Below are positions 1 to 8,721 of a stretch of DNA of 64,000 nt, piece after piece (the stretch's first letter is position 1; each line of letters opens with the position of its first letter). The notes below the pieces were generated by a model. The model saw only the letters and a list, made by a program, of their open reading frames with translations. It was not told the DNA's origin and ran no database searches. Origin of the DNA: Marinococcus luteus_A (GTDB lineage Bacteria > Bacillota > Bacilli > Bacillales > Marinococcaceae); the NCBI RefSeq assembly GCF_034497705.1, contig NZ_JAXRUV010000001.1, positions 682,001 through 746,000 of the forward strand. The letters are read 5' to 3'. Both the position numbers and the translations under genes were made by a program.

Positions 1-602
1 TTGCGGATAAAAGCATAGGCTTCGTCCGGGAAGGCATCCCTCGTACCAGTTACGCCAAGACTTGAAACGCAGTACAGAAAGCCCTGGGCCTGGGAGGCAA
101 TTTTTTCAATGCGGTGGGCAGATGTCGGCGCCACGAGTGAAATGACCGACAGTCCATTCTTCCTGGCAAGCTCACTGATAAAGCTGCTCTCTTCCATGGG
201 AAGGTCCGGAATCAGCACCCCGTTTGCCCCGGCAGATGCCGCTTCTCTGACAAACGTCTCTTCTCCCATACGCAGCACCGGATTCACATAGGAAAACACG
301 ACCACCGGAATTGTCAGCCCACGTTCTCTCATCGTCCGGATCATGCGCAGAGCCCCTTTCAGACTCATACCACCTTTAAGGGCGCGTTGAGCTGAACGCT
401 GCAGCAGAGGACCGTCAGCCAGTGGATCAGAATACGGAATGCCAAGCTCTAAAATGTGGGCGCCTGCCTCCTGCAGCGAAAGAGCAATCGAAATCGTCGC
501 TTCTTCATGCGGATCCCCTGCCATAATAAATGGCACGAACAGAGGGTAAGGAGCCTGCGCTGCCGCTTCTTCCACTGTCAGCACATTTGTTGCTTTATTC
601 AT
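1..602 (-). CDS. trpA: Tryptophan synthase alpha subunit (3' end outside window)
   Basis: TrpA cleaves indole-3-glycerol phosphate to indole and glyceraldehyde-3-phosphate and channels indole to TrpB. The first 200 residues are visible, starting MNKATNVLTVEEA; the C-terminus lies beyond base 1. The catalytic Glu sits in LELGIPYSDP and the catalytic Asp in DPLADGP. The start ATG at 602 overlaps the end of trpB by 8 nt, giving a stop-start coupling typical of this operon. It is the last trp gene before the edge. Truncation is by the window, not a mutation. Confidence 0.95.
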   Translation of the reverse strand, partial: MNKATNVLTVEEAAAQAPYPLFVPFIMAGDPHEEATISIALSLQEAGAHILELGIPYSDPLADGPLLQRSAQRALKGGMSLKGALRMIRTMRERGLTIPVVVFSYVNPVLRMGEETFVREAASAGANGVLIPDLPMEESSFISELARKNGLSVISLVAPTSAHRIEKIASQAQGFLYCVSSLGVTGTRDAFPDEAYAFIR

Positions 603-1797
603 TACTGCTCTCCCCTTCCATACGACGGCGGATCGTTTCAACGTCTTTATCTCCACGACCCGAGAGACAAATAACGATTCGTTCACTTCTGTCCATCTGT
701 TTGGCTTTTTCAAACGCCAGGTAAAGGGCATGGGAGGTTTCAATCGCCGGAAGTATGCCTTCTTTCTTTGTTAAAAGCGAAAGTGCTTCCAGGGATTCTT
801 CGTCTGTCACCCCCGTGTATTCCACGCGGCCGCTTTCAGCCAGATGGGCGTGCTCTGGTCCAATGCCCGGATAATCCAGCCCGGCGGAAATGGAATACGG
901 CTCAATAATCTGTCCATTTTCATCCTGGATTAAATACGTCAGCGAACCGTGGATTACCCCGCGGGTGCCTTTCGAAATCGTTGCTGCGTGCATAGCTGTA
1001 TGAACGCCCATGCCGGCTGCCTCCGCGCCGTATAGCTTTACGTTGTCTTCAAGAAACGGATAAAACATGCCGATCGCATTGCTTCCGCCTCCCACGCATG
1101 CTGCAATCGCATCCGGAAGAGCCCCGCACCGCGTCTGCATCTGCCGCTTGGTTTCATCCCCAATAATCCGCTGATAGTTCCGGACAATCATTGGATAGGG
1201 ATGCGGGCCAACGACCGAACCGATCAGATAAAACGTATCTTCCACGTTTGTTACCCAGTAGCGGATCGCTTCATTGGTGGCGTCCTTTAAGGTTTTGTTT
1301 CCGGACGATGCAGGCAGCACTTCCGCTCCCAGCAGCTCCATGCGAAAGACATTCAGTTCCTGCCGTTCCATATCCTCTTCACCCATAAACACCTTGCACT
1401 CCAGCCCAAACTTAGCGCAGACGGTCGCTGTCGCCACACCGTGCTGGCCGGCGCCTGTTTCTGCAACAATTTTTGATTTCCCCATCCGTCTGGCCAGAAG
1501 CACCTGGCCGATAGCATTATTTAATTTATGGGCACCGGTATGAAGCAGGTCCTCCCGTTTTAAATAAATTTCTGCTCCGCCCAGATGCTCCGTCAGGTGG
1601 CCTGCGAACGTCAGCGGGGTCTCCCGGCCGGCATATTCACGCAGAATATCCTGGTACTCCTCGTGAAAGGATTCGTCCTCCCAGGCTGCATTAAATGCTT
1701 CTTCAAGTTCTTCGAGTGCATACATGAGCGTTTCCGGCACATACTTTCCGCCGTAATCCCCGTACCGTCCGTGTTCATCGGGATATATCTGCTGCAT
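595..1797 (-). CDS. trpB: Tryptophan synthase beta subunit
   Basis: This PLP enzyme condenses indole with L-serine to form tryptophan and acts in an alpha2-beta2 complex with TrpA. At 400 residues it is full length. The N-terminal GRYGDYGGKYVPETLM motif, the PLP lysine in GAHKLNN and the catalytic Glu in PAIETSHAL are visible. The start ATG at 1797 lies inside the 3' end of trpF (23 nt overlap) and follows a GAGG ribosome site. It belongs to the TRAP-controlled trpEDCFBA operon. Confidence 0.97.
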   Translation of the reverse strand: MQQIYPDEHGRYGDYGGKYVPETLMYALEELEEAFNAAWEDESFHEEYQDILREYAGRETPLTFAGHLTEHLGGAEIYLKREDLLHTGAHKLNNAIGQVLLARRMGKSKIVAETGAGQHGVATATVCAKFGLECKVFMGEEDMERQELNVFRMELLGAEVLPASSGNKTLKDATNEAIRYWVTNVEDTFYLIGSVVGPHPYPMIVRNYQRIIGDETKRQMQTRCGALPDAIAACVGGGSNAIGMFYPFLEDNVKLYGAEAAGMGVHTAMHAATISKGTRGVIHGSLTYLIQDENGQIIEPYSISAGLDYPGIGPEHAHLAESGRVEYTGVTDEESLEALSLLTKKEGILPAIETSHALYLAFEKAKQMDRSERIVICLSGRGDKDVETIRRRMEGESSNE

Positions 1798-2422
1798 AGC
1801 TATTCAACCTCTTCTCTAATTGTTCTAATAAGCCGGCATCCTTTACTCCGTCTTTTTCCAGCCCACTGGAAATATCAATGCCCGCCGGATGATACGCAAG
1901 CAGGTCTTCAACATTTTCCGGGCGAACTCCTCCGGCAATAAATAACGGAAGGCGGTGGGCTTTTCCAGCTTTAATATAGCCGGGTACGTGCTCCCAGGCG
2001 AAGGATTCGCCGGAGCCTCCGAACCGGCCATCGATTTTAGCGTCGATGATGAAACCATCAACGTAATCCGCATAGGCATCGATCTGCTGATGAGTGTATT
2101 CTCCGTGCGGCAGGGCTTTCCACACATCCTTCCCTGTACGGTGGCGGATCACCGCCGCTTCTTCCGGCGGTTCCTCGCCGTGCAGCTGAATCACATCCGC
2201 CTGTATTTCTTCAACGGTCGCAATCACTTTTCGAACCGGTGCATTCACAAACAGGGCTGTTACCCTTTTACCGTGCAGCGGATGAGTCTGCAGCCATTCG
2301 CGAACGGCTCCCGGCTCCACTTCCCGTTTCCCCGGGGCAAATACAAACCCTGCAAAGGCGGCAGAGGAAGAAGCTGCAAGCCGCACATCATTTTCGGAAT
2401 GCAGGCCGCACATTTTAAACAT
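1775..2422 (-). CDS. trpF: Phosphoribosylanthranilate isomerase
   Basis: TrpF carries out the Amadori rearrangement of phosphoribosylanthranilate to CdRP, the third step after chorismate. About 215 residues form a single TIM barrel, with the catalytic Cys in MFKMCGL and the Asp in FIIDAKIDGRFGGSG. A longer frame begins at 2440, but I chose ATG 2422: it matches family N-termini and gives the same 8-nt stop-start overlap with trpC that recurs through the operon. Confidence 0.94.
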   Translation of the reverse strand: MFKMCGLHSENDVRLAASSSAAFAGFVFAPGKREVEPGAVREWLQTHPLHGKRVTALFVNAPVRKVIATVEEIQADVIQLHGEEPPEEAAVIRHRTGKDVWKALPHGEYTHQQIDAYADYVDGFIIDAKIDGRFGGSGESFAWEHVPGYIKAGKAHRLPLFIAGGVRPENVEDLLAYHPAGIDISSGLEKDGVKDAGLLEQLEKRLNSYAADISR

Positions 2423-3197
2423 CGGCGTCTGTGGAGGCATGGTCGCTCACTCCCCGCAGTTTTAGTAGCGCTTCACGTACATCCGGCTGTCTCATCAGGG
2501 ATTCTCCGACAAGTGCCGCTTCTGCCCCAAGCAGCTGTATATAATCGAGGTCTTCGTTTGTACGTATGCCGCTTTCGCTCACGAGCACACTTCCTTCCGG
2601 TATGAACGAAGCTGCTTTACCTGTCTGCCCGAGCTCTGTATGGAACGTATGAAGATCACGGTTATTGATACCGATAATTTCCGGTGTAAACTGATGGAGA
2701 AGTTCGTGCAGCTTTTCGGGTGAATGTGCTTCTACAAGCACCTCCATCCCGAGCTCGTAGGCCTGCTGGTATAATTCGTGCAGCTTTTCCGGGGCAAGGG
2801 CTTCTGCGATCAGTAAGATAGCATCTGCCCCCATCGCCGCACTTTCCTCCACCTGTCTGGCATCGATAATAAAGTCCTTTCGCAGCACAGGCAGAGAGGA
2901 GATTTTTTTGATCGCTGTCAGATAGGTGCTGCTCCCCTGGAAATACGTTTCATCCGTCAGCACCGACAGGGCGGCGGCGCCTCCCCGTTCATAGCCAAGG
3001 GCGATGGCTTCCGGATCGAAATCACTCCGTATCAGCCCTTTGGAAGGCGAAGCTTTTTTGACTTCCGCAATAATCTGTACGTTCGGCGGATCCTGCTGCA
3101 GTGCTTTTTTCAGCGAATAAAAAGGTACGTCCGGACGCTCGCCAACCGTAATACGGGAGAGCTCTTCCTGTTTAGTTTGCAGTATTTTTTCAAGCAT
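2415..3197 (-). CDS. trpC: Indole-3-glycerol phosphate synthase
   Basis: TrpC decarboxylates and closes CdRP to indole-3-glycerol phosphate, the substrate of TrpA. It is a TIM barrel of about 260 residues starting MLEKILQTKQEEL, as in Bacillus TrpC. Family motifs are IAEVKKASPSKG, RKDFIID, NNRDL and SESGI. The frame stays open upstream to 3329, but that extension runs inside trpD. ATG 3197 overlaps the trpD stop by 8 nt and is the better start. Confidence 0.96.
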   Translation of the reverse strand: MLEKILQTKQEELSRITVGERPDVPFYSLKKALQQDPPNVQIIAEVKKASPSKGLIRSDFDPEAIALGYERGGAAALSVLTDETYFQGSSTYLTAIKKISSLPVLRKDFIIDARQVEESAAMGADAILLIAEALAPEKLHELYQQAYELGMEVLVEAHSPEKLHELLHQFTPEIIGINNRDLHTFHTELGQTGKAASFIPEGSVLVSESGIRTNEDLDYIQLLGAEAALVGESLMRQPDVREALLKLRGVSDHASTDADV

Positions 3198-4215
3198 ACG
3201 TTGAATTAACCTCATTTCCCCGCAGGCGCTGCAGCTGCTGTTCGGCTTTGCCTCCACGGATGACTTCTTCCGCAAGCTGCACGCCGTCTGCGATTGTTTC
3301 TGCCCGACCGGCAGCGTAAAATGCAGCACCCATGTTTAATAGTAAAATGTCTTTTGCAGCCCCGGTTTCTGAGCCGTTAAAAATATTTTCGATCAGCAAT
3401 GCGCTTTCTTCTGCTGTTTCCACCTGTACCTCTTCGACGGGAGATCTCTTCAGCCCTGCCTCTTCCGGTGTAATTTCATATTTCGTAATTTCACCATTCC
3501 GAAGCTCTGTAATGTACGTACTGTCTGAAATCGTCATTTCATCAAGTCCGTCTCTGCCAGTAACAAATAAAGCCCTGCTTGCACCCAGGTTTTTCAGTAC
3601 GTAGGCCATTTTCTCCCCATATTCCCGGTCAAACACACCGACCACCTGAATATCAGCATTCGCCGGATTTGTTAACGGACCGAGCACGTTAAAGATTGTA
3701 CGAAAACCCAGTTCTTTTCTCGGGGTGACTGCATGCTTCATTGCTACGTGGTAGAGCGGGGCAAACAGAAAGGCCAGCCCTTTTTCCTGGAGGGCTTTTA
3801 CCGCCTCATCAGGTCCTGACTGTACGGGCACCTGCAGTGTTTCAAGCACATCGGCGCTCCCGCTTTTGGATGATACCGAACGGTTGCCGTGTTTGGCTAC
3901 CTTAATTCCCGCTCCGCTTAACGCGATTGCAGAAGCGGTGGAAATATTGTACGTTGAACTTACGTCGCCGCCGGTGCCGCACGTATCGAGAAGAGAAGGC
4001 TCCTCATGCTCTAAAGACAGGGCGTGACGGCGCATGCTGCGGACAAAGCCGGTCAGCTCTTCCACGGTTTCGCCCCGAAACCGCATAATGGTAATAAGGC
4101 CGGCAATCTGGCTCGGCGTAGCCTCTCCCTGCATAATAAAGTCCATTGCCTGTTCTGCTTCCTGTTCTTTCAGTGTATGCCCCTCAATGCATTTATTCAA
4201 CAGTGCCTTAAGCAT
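3190..4215 (-). CDS. trpD: Anthranilate phosphoribosyltransferase
   Basis: TrpD transfers the phosphoribosyl group of PRPP to anthranilate. The 341-residue protein has the PRPP-binding DTCGTGGD loop and the KHGNRSVSSKSGSAD motif of the nucleoside phosphorylase type III fold. I chose ATG 4215 (MLKALLNKC) over an upstream in-frame ATG because it aligns with Bacillus TrpD and overlaps the trpE stop by 8 nt. Translation is probably coupled to trpE. Confidence 0.96.
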   Translation of the reverse strand: MLKALLNKCIEGHTLKEQEAEQAMDFIMQGEATPSQIAGLITIMRFRGETVEELTGFVRSMRRHALSLEHEEPSLLDTCGTGGDVSSTYNISTASAIALSGAGIKVAKHGNRSVSSKSGSADVLETLQVPVQSGPDEAVKALQEKGLAFLFAPLYHVAMKHAVTPRKELGFRTIFNVLGPLTNPANADIQVVGVFDREYGEKMAYVLKNLGASRALFVTGRDGLDEMTISDSTYITELRNGEITKYEITPEEAGLKRSPVEEVQVETAEESALLIENIFNGSETGAAKDILLLNMGAAFYAAGRAETIADGVQLAEEVIRGGKAEQQLQRLRGNEVNSTYA

Positions 4216-5716
4216 GAATATTCTCTCCCTTCTCATCGGTGAACATTGCTTCGGCAGCGGCTACTGTACGAAGAAGAGCTGCTGCTTTATTCTGCGTTTC
4301 TTCATATTCCGATGCCGGGTCCGAATCGGCAACGATACCGGCTCCGGCCTGTACCTTTGCCGTCTGATTTTCCACAAGCATAGTCCGGATAGCGATGCAG
4401 GAGTCAATGTTGCCGTCAAAGCCCATATAGCAGACAGCCCCGGCATACATTCCGCGTCTTGTCGGCTCGAGCTCCTTTAAAATTTCCATCGCACGGATTT
4501 TCGGCGCTCCGGAAACGGTTCCGGCCGGAAAAGCGGACTGAAGAGCCGCAACAGGGGAAACAAACGGGGAAAGCCTTCCTGTCACTTTGGAAATAATATG
4601 CATTACGTGTGAGAAGCGGACTGTTTCAAGCAGCACCGGCGTTTCCACCGTGCCGTAGGAAGCAATCCGGCCAACATCATTTCTGGCCAAGTCAACGAGC
4701 ATAAAGTGTTCCGCCCGTTCTTTTTCATCGGCAAGCAGCTCTTCTTCGAGTGCTTTATCTTCTGTGTCGGTCTGTCCCCGCTTGCGGGTCCCGGCAATCG
4801 GATGAATTTCCACGTGGCCGTCGAGCACCTGCACGAGCCGTTCCGGAGAGCTTCCCACCACTTCTGTTTCCCCGAGACGCAGATAAAACAAATACGGCGA
4901 CGGGTTGATCATGCGGAGTACCCGGTAAAGGTCAAATCCGCTTACCGTTGTTGGAAGCTCAAAGCGTTGGGACAGCACCGTTTGAAATACGTCCCCGGCT
5001 ACAATATATTCTTTAATTTTCTCCACTGCCTCCATGAAGTCTTCCTTCGAATAATTGGACTTAACCCGGCTGAAGTCCACTGCTGTGTTTTTTTCCAGCG
5101 GCGGGTACATGGCGGATCCGGAATTTCCGTTCTGCAAACTCTTTTGAAGCTTTCCCACCGTGGCCTTTGCATCGTCAAAACGTTTCTCAGGCTCTTTATC
5201 TGTATGTTCATCGTAATAGATGATCGTCAGCTCTTTATTCGTCTGATCGAGCGCCATAATCGTGCGGCAGTAGACAAAGTGTATACGTGATTCCGGAGCG
5301 CTCTCCGGGGCAAGCTTGGGCTCAAATAATTCCACAGCATCGTACGAAAGAGCGCCGACTGCGCCTCCTTTAAACGGGAGATCCACCTCCGGGAGCGAGG
5401 GATCAATATAGTCTGTCGCCTGCTGCATGCAGTCCTCCAGATCAGAAGCTGTAAGTATGAGGGTACCGTCCGTTTTTTCGAGACGAAACTCCCCTCCCTG
5501 CTCTACAATCCGGAAGGAAGGGTGAAGCCCGACAAACGAGTAACGGGACCACGGAGAGGCTTCGTCTTTACTTTCAAGCAGATATACCGCGTCTTCCTGA
5601 AAGTGGCGAAACACATCGATAGGGGTGAGGGTGTCGGAAAAGTAATGCTCCATATAGGGAATTGTGCGGTGGGACGCACACTCGTCAGTGAATGCTTGCT
5701 TCGTTGTTTTGGTCAC
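4208..5716 (-). CDS. trpE: Anthranilate synthase component I
   Basis: TrpE aminates chorismate to anthranilate and is the committed, feedback-inhibited step. It has 502 residues. The N-terminal tryptophan-binding region reads LLESKDEASPWSRYSF, and the catalytic C-terminal domain has PIAGTRKRG and AGAGIVADSDP. The best start is GTG 5716, placed after a near-perfect AAAGGAGG site; an ATG upstream at 5755 lies within the terminator tail and is unlikely. No trpG is in the operon, so as in B. subtilis the glutaminase is presumably shared with folate synthesis. Expression is set by the attenuator just upstream. Confidence 0.96.
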   Translation of the reverse strand: MTKTTKQAFTDECASHRTIPYMEHYFSDTLTPIDVFRHFQEDAVYLLESKDEASPWSRYSFVGLHPSFRIVEQGGEFRLEKTDGTLILTASDLEDCMQQATDYIDPSLPEVDLPFKGGAVGALSYDAVELFEPKLAPESAPESRIHFVYCRTIMALDQTNKELTIIYYDEHTDKEPEKRFDDAKATVGKLQKSLQNGNSGSAMYPPLEKNTAVDFSRVKSNYSKEDFMEAVEKIKEYIVAGDVFQTVLSQRFELPTTVSGFDLYRVLRMINPSPYLFYLRLGETEVVGSSPERLVQVLDGHVEIHPIAGTRKRGQTDTEDKALEEELLADEKERAEHFMLVDLARNDVGRIASYGTVETPVLLETVRFSHVMHIISKVTGRLSPFVSPVAALQSAFPAGTVSGAPKIRAMEILKELEPTRRGMYAGAVCYMGFDGNIDSCIAIRTMLVENQTAKVQAGAGIVADSDPASEYEETQNKAAALLRTVAAAEAMFTDEKGENIHA

Positions 5717-5758
5717 GGTTTTTCCTCCTTTGATCGGAAAAGCATGCCAGAACACGAG

Positions 5759-5783
5759 AAAAACCTCTCTGCGGACAGAGAGG
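5759..5783 (-). terminator. trp operon attenuator (intrinsic terminator)
   Basis: On the minus strand an 8-bp perfect stem (CCTCTCTG / CAGAGAGG, 4-nt loop) is followed by five T. It ends about 40 bases before the trpE start codon. Its 5' arm, with adjoining bases (5779-5785), is complementary to 5868-5874 within the TRAP-site repeats, giving a competing antiterminator of at least 7 bp. Confidence 0.85.
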
Positions 5784-5847
5784 CATGATAGAAGAGAACC
5801 CTGCCTATAGCTTCGCAGGATTTTTTGGTTAAATGTATTGTCAGGTA

Positions 5848-5911
5848 TCTTCTATTCTCTGCTATTCTGCCTCTGCTCTTCTAACTCTCTATGCTGCCTC
5901 CGACGGCAGCG
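5848..5911 (-). promoter_or_regulatory. TRAP (MtrB) binding leader of the trp operon
   Basis: The leader RNA begins with a stem-loop (GCTGCC / GGCAGC, 5893-5910), followed by a run of GAG/TAG triplets spaced mostly by two bases: TAG, GAG, TAG, GAG, GAG, (CAG), TAG, GAG, TAG, (GAT). This is the hallmark of a TRAP 11-mer site with its 5' stem-loop. When TRAP-Trp binds, the antiterminator formed by 5868-5874 with 5779-5785 should be blocked and the downstream terminator should form. The gene for TRAP is in this window at 14851-15078. Confidence 0.88.
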
Positions 5912-5952
5912 CTCATCTATACCTTAACTGTCGATGCTCTAAACTTATACTT

Positions 5953-5982
5953 ATCCTACTAGGAATCCTTTTGCTTTGTCAA
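5953..5982 (-). promoter_or_regulatory. Predicted sigma-A promoter of the trp operon
   Basis: TTGACA at 5982-5977 and TAGGAT at 5958-5953, 18 bp apart on the minus strand. It lies across the 3' end of aroH, matching the known placement of the internal trp promoter inside the aro supraoperon of B. subtilis. It precedes the TRAP leader. Confidence 0.6.
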
Positions 5983-6348
5983 ACCCAGGTCCGGGCGAAG
6001 CGCTACCGCTTCGTTTAAAAAGATATGCTTCACATCTTTTGCAGGTACATTCACTTCCGCAGTCATCATTACGCGGATGCACCGCTCCAGGCTCCCGGGC
6101 ACCGGGATTTCCTGGGCACACATTACCGGCACAAACTCCCAGCCAGGAATCTCCCTTGCTGCTTTTGCCGGAAAAGCAGCGTTAAGATCAGAAGTGACCG
6201 TAAACCAAATATGCGAGACCTGGTCTGCGGTAATGTGATTTTCCGTAATCATCTCCTCAAGTACCCGGCCGGTTTCCTCCCAGATCTCTTCTGCGCGGTT
6301 TTGTTTTACCGTTGTTGCTCCCCGTACACCTCGTATCACTGTTGTCAC
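5959..6348 (-). CDS. aroH: Chorismate mutase, AroH type
   Basis: Monofunctional AroH converts chorismate to prephenate, feeding Phe and Tyr. It has 129 residues, usual for the trimeric AroH family. The active-site Arg lies in VIRGVRGATT, the Cys/Glu pair in MCAQEIPVPG and the second Arg in CIRVMM. Translation starts with GTG at 6348, four bases after aroB. Its last codons overlap the trp promoter. Confidence 0.95.
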   Translation of the reverse strand: MTTVIRGVRGATTVKQNRAEEIWEETGRVLEEMITENHITADQVSHIWFTVTSDLNAAFPAKAAREIPGWEFVPVMCAQEIPVPGSLERCIRVMMTAEVNVPAKDVKHIFLNEAVALRPDLGLTKQKDS

Positions 6349-6352
6349 CTGC

Positions 6353-7432
6353 CTATTTGTAATGGCGATCGAGCAGCTGCCTGATCGTGTTTTCTTCCAC
6401 TTTTGCTGTCAGCGGTTTTCCCGGCTTCTCGAGCAGCACGTAATGGATCTCCCCGTAGGAAGCTTTTTTATCTCTTTTCATCGATTCCACTAATGCATCC
6501 GCCGAAAGCCCGCCCGGGGCATCCACCGGATAGCCCAGCGATTCGAGCCATGCTTTTTCTTTCTCCAGCTCCCAGTCGCCTGCGCTTTCATTATTACTTA
6601 CCGCAAGAGCAAACCACAGGCCGGCGGCCACTCCTTCTCCGTGAGTGATGCGTCCGTAGCCCATTTCTTTCTCCAGGGCGTGTCCAAGGGTGTGCCCGAG
6701 ATTTAAAAATGCCCGCACTCCCTGCTCGCGTTCATCTTCTTCGACAATACGCGCTTTAACTTCAATCGACCGTTTAATCCACGAAGCAACCTCCGGCGAC
6801 TTCATGTCCTCCACGCTCTGTACGCGGGCTTTTAAATCCTGTAAAAAGGCCTCCCCGTCGAGGTAGGCGTGTTTGATCATTTCGGCAAAGCCGGAGCGCC
6901 ACTCTGCATCGGGCAGGGTATGAAGCGTCGCGGTATCATATATGACAGCCAGAGGCGGATGGAAAGCGCCGGCCAGATTTTTGCCTGCTTTCAGGTTAAT
7001 GCCCGTCTTTCCACCTACGCTGCTGTCCTGGGCAAGAAGAGTAGTGGGAAGTTGAATATAGTCCACACCCCGCATGTATCCGGCCGCTGCAAAGCCGGTC
7101 AAATCACCGGCCACTCCGCCGCCGAGCGCCACAAAGACAGATTTTCTGTCCATTTCGTTTTCAGCTGCGAATTCCCACAGCCGGGAAAGCTCCTCCACCG
7201 ATTTGGACTGCTCACCCGAAGGCATTACATAGGTGCTTACGGGCAGCAGCCGTGCGAGCTGGCTTTCTGTCTCTTCCCGGTAAAGAGCGTCCACGGCCTT
7301 GTCCACGACGAGCAGGAAGCGGCTCTTGCCCGCCGCTGTTTCCTTTAAAACATCTGCAAGCTGATAGCGCAGCCCTTCCCCGATTATTACCGGGTAACTT
7401 CTTTTCTCCGCCTGTATCTGAACAGTTTCCAT
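6353..7432 (-). CDS. aroB: 3-dehydroquinate synthase
   Basis: AroB cyclises DAHP to 3-dehydroquinate, using NAD and a divalent metal, in the shikimate pathway. The 359-residue protein shows the nucleotide loop GGGVAGDLTGFAA, the PTTLLAQ..VGGKTG motif, and metal ligands in GFAEMIKHA and NLGHTLGHALE. It lies between aroC and aroH with 3-4 bp spacing on each side, so the three form one transcription unit. Confidence 0.96.
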   Translation of the reverse strand: METVQIQAEKRSYPVIIGEGLRYQLADVLKETAAGKSRFLLVVDKAVDALYREETESQLARLLPVSTYVMPSGEQSKSVEELSRLWEFAAENEMDRKSVFVALGGGVAGDLTGFAAAGYMRGVDYIQLPTTLLAQDSSVGGKTGINLKAGKNLAGAFHPPLAVIYDTATLHTLPDAEWRSGFAEMIKHAYLDGEAFLQDLKARVQSVEDMKSPEVASWIKRSIEVKARIVEEDEREQGVRAFLNLGHTLGHALEKEMGYGRITHGEGVAAGLWFALAVSNNESAGDWELEKEKAWLESLGYPVDAPGGLSADALVESMKRDKKASYGEIHYVLLEKPGKPLTAKVEENTIRQLLDRHYK

Positions 7433-7435
7433 TAG

Positions 7436-8608
7436 TTAAAAATCCTTGGCTTCCTGTACATATTCTTCAAAGTTCCGGCGGATACGGTCCACATTATCTG
7501 TACCGAACATATCCAAAAAGGAAACGGCTACTTCAAATGCTACAACGTTTTCCATTACAACTGAAGCCGCAGGCACTGCACAGCTGTCCGAGCGCTCAAT
7601 GCTCGCTTTAAACGGTTCCTTGGAATCAATGTCTACGCTTTGCAATGGCTTATAGAGGGTCGGAATCGGCTTCATCACGCCCTGGATAACCACCGGCATC
7701 CCGTTGGTCATTCCGCCTTCAAATCCGCCAAGGTTGTTGGTGCTCCGGTAATATCCGTTCTTTTCGTCCCAGACAATTTCATCATGCACCTGGCTGCCCG
7801 GCCGGTTTGCCGCTTCAAAGCCGATACCTACTTCAGCCCCTTTAAAAGCGTTAATGCTCGCAACCGCTCCGACGATTTTGCCGTCAAGCTTATGGTCATA
7901 TTGCACGTGACTGCCTAGTCCCACTGGCAGTCCTTCCACTACGGTCTGTACGACGCCGCCAATGGAATCGCCATCCGCCTTCGCCTTGTCGATCGCTTCC
8001 ATCATTTGTTTTTCCGCCTCCGGATCGAGACAGCGGACCGGAGAGGCTTCTGATTTTTCCTGAAGCTCCTGCATGGAGGAATAAGACGTCTCTGCTGAAT
8101 GGATCCCGCCTATCGTAAGAACCTGACCGCCTACCTCTATTCCGAAGGTTTTGAGAATTTTTTTCGCCAGTGCCCCTGCCATTACCCGAGCAGTTGTTTC
8201 TCTTGCCGAGGAACGCTCGAGCACGTTTCTCATGTCACGGTGCCCGTATTTAATAGCCCCGTTCAGATCTGCATGCCCGGGGCGGGGACGTGTAATTTTC
8301 CGCTTCACTTTTTCCGCTTCCTCTTCGGAGAGCGGTTCGGTGCCCATAATCTTTTCCCAGTGCACGAAATCGTCATTTTCGACGACCATAGTAATCGGTG
8401 CTCCGGTTGTTTTCCCATGCCGGACCCCGCTTAAAAATTTCACTTTATCTTTTTCAATCTGCATTCTGCGGCCCCGGCCATATCCGCCCTGGCGTCTGGC
8501 GAGTTCCTGGTTGATATCTTCTTCAAGAAGCTCCATCTGTGCCGGGACTCCCTCAACGATCGTTGTCTGCTGTGGTCCATGTGATTCTCCTGCGGTTAAA
8601 AATCTCAT
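7436..8608 (-). CDS. aroC: Chorismate synthase (aroF in B. subtilis naming)
   Basis: This enzyme makes chorismate from EPSP using reduced FMN. Chorismate is the branch point for trpE, aroH and the mqnA product in this window. It has 390 residues starting MRFLTAGESHGPQ. Signature motifs are GESHG, RPGHADLNG and RSSARETTARV. The longer in-frame start at 8635 was set aside because AAAGGAGAG lies just before ATG 8608 and the family begins at MRFLT. Confidence 0.96.
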   Translation of the reverse strand: MRFLTAGESHGPQQTTIVEGVPAQMELLEEDINQELARRQGGYGRGRRMQIEKDKVKFLSGVRHGKTTGAPITMVVENDDFVHWEKIMGTEPLSEEEAEKVKRKITRPRPGHADLNGAIKYGHRDMRNVLERSSARETTARVMAGALAKKILKTFGIEVGGQVLTIGGIHSAETSYSSMQELQEKSEASPVRCLDPEAEKQMMEAIDKAKADGDSIGGVVQTVVEGLPVGLGSHVQYDHKLDGKIVGAVASINAFKGAEVGIGFEAANRPGSQVHDEIVWDEKNGYYRSTNNLGGFEGGMTNGMPVVIQGVMKPIPTLYKPLQSVDIDSKEPFKASIERSDSCAVPAASVVMENVVAFEVAVSFLDMFGTDNVDRIRRNFEEYVQEAKDF

Positions 8609-8721
8609 ATGCGTCTTCTCTCTCCTTTGCTCCATACGTATCTCTTTAGTGCTTTTATGCAGTAAATGATAACATAATCCTTTATTTAGCGAAACTGCCT
8701 TCTTTCATCTTCCTGAAAAGC

